Assembly: GCA_001247695.2 (NCBI GenBank) | Contig: LGRX02033515.1 | Location: 1-64,000, forward strand | Direction: 5' to 3' | Length of the DNA stretch: 64,000 nucleotides | DNA from: Cymbomonas tetramitiformis | Lineage: Eukaryota > Chlorophyta > Pyramimonadophyceae > Pyramimonadales > Pyramimonadaceae | Part shown: positions 55,275 to 64,000 of the stretch, piece by piece | How positions within the stretch are numbered: the stretch's first letter is position 1 | How the letters are laid out: each line of letters starts with the position of its first letter | The notes under the pieces: model-generated | What the model saw: only the letters and a program-made list of their open reading frames with translations | Database searches by the model: none | What the model was told of the DNA's origin: nothing | Translations under genes and position numbers: made by a program

Positions 55275-55430
55275 GGCCGCCACTCCCAGTTGCTTACCGC
55301 AAACAATTCATACCATAATTCCTAGTCGCACCCAAACGCGCATGCGCGCACCACCTCTCCAAGCGGCCGTTTAGCCAATCATGGCCAAATCAGCAAGTGG
55401 AATAAAAGCGTGGATGGGGCCACGACCTAC

Positions 55431-55679
55431 TGGAATATCCTAGTTCACTAGATATCAGAAACTCCCGAACTGTGTGGATAAACTCATAAGATAAATAAAC
55501 CCTAAGCTAGATATACCCGGAACGGTCTCGGACGGTTTCGGAGTCTAGCCTACCTGTGACACAGCGTGTGTCACAGCACGAACCTATAGATCAGTCAGCA
55601 GTCCAGTGTTGGTCCTAGGAGTCTGTCATAGGGGCCTGACCGGGACTCCCAGTCAGGGCTGCCTACACAGATTTCAGCA
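55431..55679. repeat. LTR, high-coordinate copy (5' LTR for the minus-strand gag)
   Basis: Same 249 bp as the other LTR, with CATAAGATA for CATGAGATA and CCTACACAG for CCTATACAG. Confidence 0.85.
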
Positions 55680-55687
55680 CCCTATAC

Positions 55688-56399
55688 ATGTGCGGGAGAC
55701 TTTTGTGAGCTTTCAATCATTCAATGGGAGCACGACCCTCCGTAGAGGCGTGACCTGGTAGGGATGTGGTCCCTATGATAATCCACTAAAATCCTATAAC
55801 ATCCGGTAACATTCACGGAGAGATTGGTTTCACCCCCCATCATAAGGCGGGGGCTTGTCTCCTGTTTCCCCAATTCGGAGTGCAGTGCATGTGTCATTGT
55901 CTATTGGAATATCCCGCGGTTCACGGATATCAGACAGTCCTAGAACCAATATAGACAAACTCTGCCGAGTTCTGACCAGGCAGCCCTGACACGCAGGCCC
56001 CTGAGTCAAAGTTTCCAGACCGAGATCGTGATTAGGGTACGAGTACGGGTATAGTTCGTGTGACCGTTCCGGGTTTAGGTTTAGGTTATTAAGTTTTTAC
56101 TTCTCAATATTCAGTTTAGTTGATGTTATCCGAAAGTAGCACTCGACTGCGTTAACTGATATACTTGAATATACCGAACGGGTATATTCCCCTAGGTCGT
56201 GACCCCATTCACGCTAATTATTTTCTCACTGCTTTGGCCATGATTGGCTAAGCTTTGCCGCTTGCTTGGAGTAGGTGGTGCGTGGACGCGTGTTGCGTCT
56301 ACGCTTGGGACTATGGGTTGTGACCTTTGAGCTGACGTCACGGTGAGGCTCGCGGCAAAGAATTGGTTTTGAGTTTTTATTCCACCTTGGAGGAACGCC
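55688..56399. other. spacer with a diverged LTR-like fragment
   Basis: From about 55903, TGGAATATCCCGCGGTTCAC and GGATATCAGACAGTCC, then ATAGACAAACTC, follow the same order as the start of the 249-bp LTR (TGGAATATCCTAGTTCACTA, ATATCAGAAACTCC, GGATAAACTC). It is an older relative. Its direction is opposite to the plus-strand gag copy that follows, so it may not belong to it. Confidence 0.5.
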
Positions 56400-59232
56400 G
56401 GATTTCGCGCATCACGGCGCCTTGCTGGACGGCAAAGCTAGCTTGCCACGATTCGACCTCTTCACACCGCACCGCCACCTCGACGAAGCTGCATTGCGAT
56501 TTCGCTTTTCCCGACCCGCTAGCAACGCGTGTCCCGATCAACCGCACCACCGATCTCCTGAAGGTATTTAGAGAAAGGAGTGCGGCAAACACACGAGCGA
56601 GGAGGCGTCTGTTGCTGGACAACGACATTGACGCCTCCATCAGACTGCTTCCGGCAGTTAGAGACTCACCCACACCGTCCACACCACCTGTCCCTGTTCC
56701 GGCAGCTCCACACGCAAATGATTCCGACGGGATGTTACGCGCGAGGCAGCTTTTCGAGGACAACGTGGCGAAGGTGGCCGCAATTTATGCGAAAGGACGA
56801 CATCAACAATGGGCGAAAGTAGCTCGCGAGCTTTCCTTGGGCGGCAAGGACCAGTACTTTGAGGCCGCCAAGGACTCCAAAAAGCTTTCCAAGATCGTCG
56901 TCGTCCTGAAGAACGCGAGTTCAGTTCGGCTGGACTGGACTTGTCCTCGTTTGACTTCGACGACCTCACCAAGGCCGTCATTCCAAAGGTCAACGAACTC
57001 TTGTACGACACACTCGCGTACATCGTGAAGACGGATTCAGCGGCTGAGCACTTCCTCCACCTCGGGACCGACTCCGTCTCTGACTGGGATGGGCGTCGCG
57101 CCCTCCTTGACTTGATCAAGGGTTGTGTTCCCCCAGGGGTGCGCCAAACCCTCCAGGAGGAACATTCCCAGCTTCGCTACCCCGCTCGTATCGACCCGCG
57201 CCCGCTCTTGGCGAGGGAGCAGAGGCTAGTGCGTGACATCCGGTCGGAGGATTGGACTCCGACCGAAATGTCACGCAAGTACAAGCTCTTCGAGCGCCTC
57301 GACCCCGATTTTTATGCGGCGGTTCGTGTGCGCTACCCCATGCCCGCGGACCTCCGGCCCGTCCCATTGTCCACGCTCACGAACCTGGGGACTCGCATTT
57401 TTGTGGCATGACTTATATGGGCACAACAACAGGCGGAGCTGGGAGTGGCGGCAGGGCCCAGCGTTGCTGGGGCCGCCTACTCCGGCGTGGACGAGAGGGT
57501 GCTCGAGGTGCTTGGGCAATTGACGACGAGGCTCGAGAAGATTGAGGCCGCGATTAAATTCCAGAAAGCTGACGGTGCGGCATCTCTCCCACGGAGCCTG
57601 AGGCGCGGCAAAGGGCTGGACGGTTTTCGGACCGGCTCAAGCCCTACGCCCCCAGTTGGTTTCGACAGGGACAATCGGCGTGCCCTTTCCCTCTGCCATC
57701 GCTGCGGCAGGGAGGGTGAAGGGAAGAAGTACCACGGGTACAAGGAGTCCCCCCTACGGTGGGAAGAGCGCGGCCGGGGGAACGGCCGCGTACTGCATGC
57801 TCGCTGACGGTGAGGGGGCGGACGAGGCTATGCGCACGTTGCCAAATCTTCCAGGTGGCGGCAGACGATGGGTCGGAGGCATTTGCCGCGGCGGTTGCGG
57901 TGTACGGCGCGCCGGCGGTACTTGCGGGCGGTGAGTCCGACGAGATTGACGCCTCCACCTACGGCTTCACGGTGCCCGACTCAGGCAGCGGAGTGCTGTC
58001 CGAGCTGGAGGCCCTCACTGGCCAGGTGCGAGCCATGGAGGAGAGGGCAGGCGTCCATCTCTCCCAAGTCTCCCTTGCGGAAGACGAAGATGTGCTTGAG
58101 CATCGCGCACCGGTTGGCGCGCCTTCGGCAAACGCCGTAGCGAGCGATGTGCCTCGACGGGTGGTGCCGCGCGGTGGCGGTGCCTCGGCAGGCGGTGCAC
58201 TCGCTACGGGTGGCTACATGGCCCAATTTTGTGTGCCGACGGAAGAATTCCCCGGCGGGGTTGACATGGTCCCGATGCGCCCCTACGTGCCGGCCATGAC
58301 GCTCGAGCCGTTAATTTCGGCGGTGACATGCTCTTTTCAGCCGGCTGCTGATTCATTCGTGGAGCCGTCGGAGGCAATCGGACATTATTCCATCGACGAT
58401 TACCTTTCGGACTCGGAGGCCGACGAGGTTGGGAAATCAGAAATTCAGAAATCATTCGTGGGGACCCTGAGCGGTCAATCGACGGGCGCACGGGCCGCCC
58501 GCAGCAGGCAACGTTTGCGGTGCGGTGCTCCGCCCCATGGCTTTAGGCCTAACTTCGTACTGCTTGCATGCTTTCTTGCTTGGGCTCTTGGGCATTGGCT
58601 TCGCCGGTGCGGTAGGCATCGGTGGTGCTTCGGGAGGCGGCATGCCCGCTGCCGATGCGCATTCGACGGCTGTGCCCCCACCAGACTAATGGCGGCCAGA
58701 GGGCTATTGTGCCACGGACCACGACCCTCGCGGGTGGACTTGGTATCCTGGACCGTCGTACCCGCAGGTGGTGGTGCCTTATCTCGGACCGTGGGGGACA
58801 TTTCTCGGACCGTTGTGGGACGGTGCTCCGCCATCGCCGCCGTACTCACCACCGCCTTCGGATCATGAGCCGGAGGAGGTGGTGCAACCCACTCTGAACG
58901 GCGATCGGCAATCGACACGTGCGGGTATTTACATCGACGACAGCTACGGGATCGACTTAACCGGGCCCCGTTACACCGGGCTGGCGACAACAACCTCGCG
59001 GACATCTTCACACAACCCCTTCCTCCACAGGCTGTCTTTTATAACAACCCTTCCTACTACGGGCTTGGGCTTCAATCGGGGACCTCTGACACTGACTCCG
59101 GCTACGGCTCAGCTATGGACGAGGTTGATTGACGGCTTGACTCTGGTGGTGCACCGGCATGGAGCTGGTGCACAGATTTGCTTTGACGACGGCGACATCT
59201 ACAATGGGCTTCATTCACTTTATGTGCCGTAG
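56400..59232 (+). pseudogene. decayed plus-strand gag of the same family
   Basis: The order matches the intact gag at 52.7-55.3 kb: LLLDNDIDASIRLLPAVRDS, HQQWAKVARELSLG, FDFDDLTKAVIPKVNELLYD, AREQRLVRDIRSEDWTPTE, DPDFYAAVRVRYPM, TRLEKIEAAIKF. A damaged knuckle follows (LCHRCGREG, then YHGYKES, the last Cys lost), then AYSIDDYLSD-like acid sequence and RCGAPPHGFRPNFVLLACF. Frame changes lie near 56930, 57410, 57800 and 58600, and a TAA follows near 58690. The tail reads WRPEGYCATDHD and WTWYPGPSYPQ, then DGDIYNGLHSLYVP to the stop at 59232. The tail is homologous to 6749-7100 rather than to the 52.7-kb copy. Confidence 0.8.
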
Positions 59233-59429
59233 TCTCTTTTGACAGTTTCAATCTTGAGAGTTTCAATTGTGCTTTGCAATTTATTTGTGTTTGCTACGGT
59301 AGTTCAAAGAATCGAGCTTTACAACTGCGGTAGTGTATTTCATTTGGCAGTTTAACCCTGAAGGACTTATCACAATTGCACAGTAGGTGGTGCAGCTTAT
59401 GCTGCTTAAGTATTTTGCCCCTACATTCT

Positions 59430-59900
59430 GGAAAAATCAGAAGACGCGTCTTCTGAACGTCTTCTGAGACGTCTTCTGGACGTCTTCTGGGGTCCAGAAG
59501 ACATCCAGAAGACATCCAGAAGACGTCTTCGGCGCGTCTTCTAATGTCTACCATCTTCTGGGTTCCAGAAGACGTCCAGAAGATCTTCGGGGAAGACATC
59601 CAGAAGTTATCTTCTGGACGTCTTCTGCATGTCTTCTGTATATCTTCTGAATCCCGGAAGACGTCTTCTTGATATCTTTTGGGCGTCTTCTGTACATCTT
59701 CCCCGAAGATCTTCCGGACGTCTTCTGAAACTCAGAAGATGGTAGACATTAGAAGACGCGTAGAAGACGTCTTCTGGATGTCTTCTAGATATCTTCTGGA
59801 ACGCAGAAGTTATCAAGAAGACATCTTCCGGAATTCAGAAGATATACAGAAGTCATGCAGAAGACGTCGAGAAGATATCTTCTGAATGCCTTCTGCATGT
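59430..59900. repeat. foldback element of GAAGAC/GACGTCTTC units
   Basis: About 470 bp made of AGAAGACRTCC and GACGTCTTCTG units. The left arm (about 59500-59600) and right arm (about 59700-59790) are reverse complements over roughly 85 bp with few mismatches, including the non-repeat markers TAATGTCTACCATCTTCTG and AGAAGATCTTCGG. The centre, near 59650, is less regular. RNA or single-stranded DNA would fold into a long hairpin. No coding function. Confidence 0.8.
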
Positions 59901-61018
59901 CTAATAAATTTCAACATTCGTATACGCATTCGCGCGGAATATTTTTAGGCGCTGAAATAAGTTTGCAAGAAGGATGAGTGCAAACACGATGTATGGCATT
60001 ATACACTTCTCGCCATCCTTGACAACCATATTCTCAATGCAAGTTTGATACACGACAAGAGATGAATTATTTGTGTGGAAGGCTAAGATGCTTTGGAGAC
60101 TAAAATTGCATTAACAATATTACTTTTCAATCAAGAATCTAATCATAAGGAGGCCCACGCATATTATTATCCTAACTAGCTAAGTGTCTAGAACTACTTC
60201 ACATTCATGTTCTAAACAACTAGTCTACTTACCTAGAAACGATGTTCAACTAACATGCACACATGGCACAGGTCTTGGACCACGCAAAAACATGGGTTTT
60301 CCACTCGCTCGTTTTTAACCGATCTGAAAAACAACGCACACCAAAATACCAACACTTAGTAGAGTGAAAACACACAATGAATACAAGCACGAATTCCTAG
60401 GAAAGGTAAGGTAAGTACCTTTACTCTTCTAGTTGTGGGCGATGGGCTGAAAATGCGCTTTTCCCACTTGCTCATTTTCAGCCGATCTGAAAAACTGTAG
60501 GAGGCAGTACCAAACCTTCTACTTAACAGTCACTGTGAAACTACTTGTGGATAAGATATAGTGCAAGGTTCTATATTATGCGCTATATCTTATTTGATGC
60601 TAACCAAACTATGCTGGTTCTTAGGATCTATGTCCAGACTCAATGCATATACTTGCATACAAGAATTAGGTATTTATTTGACTTTTGCCATGCGGCTGTT
60701 TTTACTCTAGAAATCTCAACTGTTTCTTTGGCCTTGGCCATTACTTATTCACTCAACTCTCTGAGGTAATCCTAGTCAGCATGGCCAAGTCTCATCAACC
60801 TATCATATGCTTGTACTACATTATCATGCAGTATGATGTGCCAGTATTCTACATGTCACAATATTACACAGTACAGTGGTACTGTGTACTCCCATATAAG
60901 GGGGGTCTCTTCCTCAACAGGGATCTCGGGCGCTAATGCTGTAAGGCGTGTATAACACTTTTGGCATGTATGACATTGCTGAGTCATCCGCGCATGACAC
61001 CGTGTGTTGTCCTAGCAC
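59901..61018. other. spacer and probable 3' LTR of chromodomain-methyltransferase element
   Basis: A duplicated motif (CCACTYGCTCRTTTT, then GATCTGAAAAAC) occurs near 60300 and 60460. The part directly below 61019 should be the 3' LTR of the minus-strand element, but its far end is not defined. No gene seen. Confidence 0.4.
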
Positions 61019-61037
61019 AACTCCCCCCCCCTTCAGG
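61019..61037 (-). other. polypurine tract and 3' LTR start
   Basis: On the minus strand, about 35 bases after the methyltransferase stop codon, GAAGGGGGGGGGAG is followed by TTGTGCTAGGAC. This is a strong plus-strand primer signature of an LTR retroelement and places the LTR start at about 61019, reading to lower coordinates. Confidence 0.6.
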
Positions 61038-61074
61038 TGGGAAGCGTCCTCGCTTGTGCTTAGATGCACAGTCG

Positions 61075-62918
61075 TTAGGCTGATTCGGGGCCCATGGTGT
61101 CCCACTCGCTGTCGTCGGACATCACTGGTGGCGGCGTAGGGCTGTATTCCGGCATCAAGGTCACTGGCTCCTCGTCAGCTTCTTCCGGATTAGCGCAGAC
61201 TCTTTCATCGTTGAGGTCTGACTCATTTTCATCTCTCCAGAGCAGCTCCGCTAGGTATTCACACACCGCTGCGATTGCCCCCACGGGTTGTTCCACCGGT
61301 AGAGAGCTGAATAATTGTTTAAGCAAGGCTGCGGGGATGCCATACACGTGCCATCCAGCTCCCATGCCTGGCCTAGGGTCGCCCGACTCTCTGCTGGTGG
61401 AGCCGCTCTGCGCCATCTTCTCGTGTCGCCCATAACGGCGTTTGAAGTCGCAGGGGTTTTCGGGGTCGCAAGACTTCAGGGTGGTGATAGGCGCGTTGGT
61501 CAAGAAGTGGGTGGGTTTCTTGTAGGGCATACCATACTTACAATACGTAGCTAGATGCGGAGGTGGCAACCCTTGCATGCATCGGCGAGTGTGTAACCCA
61601 TGAGGAGCTCGGCCACGCGGGTTCTCGATGAAGTAGAAGCTCGGCTGGAGGTACTTGATGATCTCCAGCGTTCTCCGCACTTGCCTGTCAGCACCACGCA
61701 AGTTTCGTATCCCTACCGTTTTGGCTTGGCTATACTCCGTGCATGGAGGGCTCGCCCAAATGACGTCAAAGTGCTTGGGCGAGAACTGCCGATAGTCCCA
61801 GTGCAGGATGTTTTCGCAGTGAGTGGGCTTCCATCGGTTCTGGATGTCCACCGAGACTACCTCACACCCAGGAAACTGCTTGCTGAACTGTCGTTCGACG
61901 GAGCCCGTGCCACAAAACAACACCAAGATCCGTATTGGGCGTCGAGACGGTTGTAGGCGTGCTGCTCCTCGACCAGGTCCTTGGGATGGCATGAAACTAG
62001 TGGGCGACACCGTCGCGAATGTGCCCACCTCGTCGTCGGCTCGTTCTTCCGGGATCCACGCCATTCCGTCCGCCTGTAACTCTTCAGGATCCGTCAACCA
62101 TATCGCTCCTGCTGACTCCTCGCGTTTGCGAGTGACTCTGCTCTTTTCACGTTCTTGCCTCTTGGCCTCGACCTTCTCGAACTCCTGAAGAGCGCGGTTA
62201 GGTATCCCTTTTCGGCCAACTCCATCGAACTCGAGGTCCTCGCGAGTTTTCCATTCATTCTCGGAGCGCGGCATACCTACCCATTTGACCATGTACTCCG
62301 TCCATGTCCGCCCGCTACGTCTCCTCGTGCGTGACCTCTCAATGCACTCCACCGCCATCTCCTTACGACCGCTTACGTCCACAGGGGGAGGCGGAATCTC
62401 CGCACTCCTGTCCGCGAACTTGTCCTGGCCCGACTCCACCGGGGTGAGTCTATCCACGGTGAAGACGTCGTGCACCTTCCACTGTGGTGGTAGCTTCAGG
62501 CGGTAAGCCGCGGGGGCCCCTCGGTCCTCGGGGGCGAGCTTCATCTGCCGATCGCTGTGGAAGGCCTCCAGTACCTCCATCGGGCCCAGGCGCTTCTTCA
62601 GCAACTTCTTGTGTAGGCCCCGATCCCCGGGCTGGGTGAGATGCGTGGCGTCCACCCACACCATGTCACCTATTGCGTACCGGCGAGCGCGATGGCGAGC
62701 GTCATACTGGGCCACTTGCTGCTGCTGAGCTACCAGCAACCTATCGCGAGCAGTCTGCAACTGCTGAACAAACTGCCGGGCGGTCTCGTGGGCCGTGCCT
62801 TTCTTCACGACGTCCCCTCTCCCCCCCTTGGCGCGGCCCCTACGAGAGGCCAACGCAGCTTCTACGAAGAAGTCGAGCTGCGACGCTGGGGCATGCCCAT
62901 ACGCAAGGTCGCCCATTG
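61075..62918 (-). CDS. integrase tail, chromodomain and C5-cytosine methyltransferase fusion
   Basis: The open frame begins inside the integrase (LAYGHAPASQLDFF), so the element is 5'-truncated. Then come the GKF-type segment (IGDMVWVDATHL, KRLGPMEVLEAFHS, VHDVFTVDRLTPV, residues 80-160) and a chromodomain (VECIERSRTR, EYMVKWVGMPRSENEW, 188-222). The methyltransferase follows at about 328-560. Motif I is ILVLFCGTGSVERQF. DVIWASPPCTEYSQA has the motif IV Pro-Cys at 391-392. FIENPRGR is motif VI with ENP for ENV. YCKYGMPYKKPTHFLTN is typical of phage/Dcm-like enzymes. The stop is near 61075. Catalytic residues look intact. The type differs from the DNMT3-like domain at 33 kb. Confidence 0.85.
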
Positions 62919-63964
62919 TTTCGGGGTCACGTCAGGCGTGTCCGTCAGAGCTGACCACTCGTGGAGGACTTCGCGCTTCACATGTTGTTCACGCTGGACC
63001 GCAAAGGTGGTGCACTTGGAAGCGAAGTCCACGGTAGCCTTCCACGCTTTCATACACTTCCTCACGTAGAACTCGGACCGGGCGATGTTACACACCGTGA
63101 TTTCGAGAGTGATCTCTTTTACACGACGTTGTTCTTCTCGCCATGCACTCAAGAGCCGGGACGCCAATCGTGAACTTGCGTGTCCAGCAAAATCTTGCGT
63201 TTTGCGTTGGACCTGATTCTTGCGATGAGCTCGCTCGTGCCATGCTGTAAGGGAAACACGCATGAGTGCGAGACGGGCACGTAGGCGCCATGTCGTAAGC
63301 GCAGATGAAACACGCCCGCTGAGCACTCGTGCTGTCCAAGTACTCCACCAATTACGCAATGCACATACCGCCAGAATATCCACTGCTACAGCTTGGCGTG
63401 CCAGCCTGACGCTCCACTCGTTCACGCTTGACAAACCGCGCTCGCCACTTGGGGGTGCACTTTCACGCCTAAGCGTAAATATGTTGCTCTCATGGGTCAG
63501 GTTTCCAACGTGATGCTCTGGTGCCAAAGGCAAATGGTCAACTACAGCTTCGCTATGAGGAGATGATCTCAAACTATGAGCGGTGGCTATAGCGCGCGAC
63601 CGTGTTGAGCTCCTCGAGAGCTGGTTGGCTACGTTGTAGACCTGAGGCACCTGCACCCCCTGCACGCTGCTGGGGTGTAGAGTAGCACTCAAACATACGT
63701 ACGGTGGCAGATACCAGCCCAGGAGGAGAGTCACGCGAGCCGTCGGGGAAATTCGTGGGCGTGGCAGGCAGCGATGCTTGGGTGCGACTTTCCTCTTGAG
63801 GTAGAGGCGCGCTCGCCAAAAGCGCGTATTCGCCCTCCAGAGAACGTTGTACTGCTCCCCCCCCTGCTGCCCCGCCGCGCTACGGCTGGCGCCTCCCATT
63901 CCGGGACAAAGTACGGGGTGGGCCCCAAAGCCCCAAGCCCATCCAATCCCCGGTGCTCAAACAC
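62919..63964 (-). CDS. Sfi1-like centrin-binding repeat protein, partial
   Basis: The minus-strand frame has Trp-centred repeats spaced about 25-35 residues: ALRNWWSTWTARVL, ALTTWRLRARL, SLTAWHERAHRK, LLSAWREEQRRV, CMKAWKATVDF and VLHEWSAL. This pattern (Leu/Ala...Trp-Lys/Arg on a long helix) is that of Sfi1 repeats that bind centrin in basal bodies and centrosomes. Upstream coding (63574-63964) lies in other frames (TPTNFPDGSRDSPPGL), so exons or shifts are involved. It runs off the window edge. At 62918 it meets the truncated retroelement on the same strand. Confidence 0.6.
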
Positions 63965-64000
63965 CCGGGCCGAGCTGGAGAGCCCGGAGGGCCCAGAAGC

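Larger units (their letters stand above)
52140..55679 (-). mobile_element. gag-only non-autonomous LTR retrotransposon
   Basis: Two 249-bp direct repeats (52140-52388 and 55431-55679), each TGGAATATCC...TTTCAGCA, differ at only two positions. CCCTATAC flanks both outer ends (52132-52139 and 55680-55687), an 8-bp putative target-site duplication. The interior holds one long minus-strand gag frame and no protease, RT, RNase H or integrase. Plants have similar terminal-repeat elements with only gag. Near-identical LTRs and an intact frame indicate recent movement, which needs pol from another element. Eight bases is longer than the usual 4-6 for Ty3. Confidence 0.9.

Noticed and set aside
55903..56230. 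5' LTR of the plus-strand gag at 56.4 kb
   Set aside because: The LTR-like fragment has the orientation of the minus-strand element, so assignment to the plus-strand gag is not supported.

Overview
The window is eukaryotic. The evidence is short GT-AG introns whose phases agree (77 to 98 bp in the clearest cases), Ty3/gypsy LTR retrotransposons with chromodomains, minisatellites and foldback repeats, and very few host genes. Retrotransposon-borne DNA methyltransferases together with a centrin-binding Sfi1-like protein suggest a flagellated green or streptophyte alga with a repeat-rich genome. That placement is an inference; no rRNA or organelle marker is present.

Layout: 0-1.5 kb holds part of an unrecognised spliced minus-strand gene next to a minisatellite. 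1.7-4.4 kb is a decayed plus-strand Ty3-type pol (reverse transcriptase, RNase H) followed by a Dam-like adenine methyltransferase domain. 4.4-15.4 kb is a graveyard of minus-strand gag fragments, a long dispersed repeat with an LTR-like 3' end, a solo copy of that end, and a scattered family of small palindromes. 16.3-21.6 kb is a nearly complete minus-strand Ty3/gypsy chromovirus (gag, protease, RT, RNase H, integrase, chromodomain) with a spliceosomal intron inside the integrase gene. 22.5-38.8 kb is a giant plus-strand retroelement. It has a leader of nine covarying hairpins, gag-protease, an unknown region, a multi-transmembrane segment, RT-RNase H, a C5-cytosine methyltransferase of DNMT3-like pattern, an integrase, a PHD finger and an amino-methyltransferase-like domain. 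It is interrupted by a MITE and by a small non-autonomous LTR element, and removing either restores the reading frame. 40.6-43.7 kb repeats the long dispersed element and adds a 182-bp tandem array. 44.1-46.1 kb encodes an LRR plus hemolysin-III/PAQR fusion protein, the clearest host gene. 48.8-49.7 kb is a 48-bp minisatellite, followed by an unrecognised spliced gene. 52.1-55.7 kb is a young gag-only LTR element with near-identical LTRs. 56.4-59.2 kb is a decayed relative of it. 59.4-59.9 kb is a foldback repeat. 61.0-62.9 kb is a 5'-truncated retroelement encoding integrase tail, chromodomain and a second type of cytosine methyltransferase. It abuts an Sfi1-like gene at the right end.

The common theme is that three separate retroelements each carry a different DNA methyltransferase architecture, alongside chromatin-reading modules (chromodomain, PHD). 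A second theme is a family of gag proteins ending in a conserved single membrane segment, found in four copies here. These elements may write their own DNA-methylation marks and may have membrane-associated capsid proteins; both points are inference from sequence.
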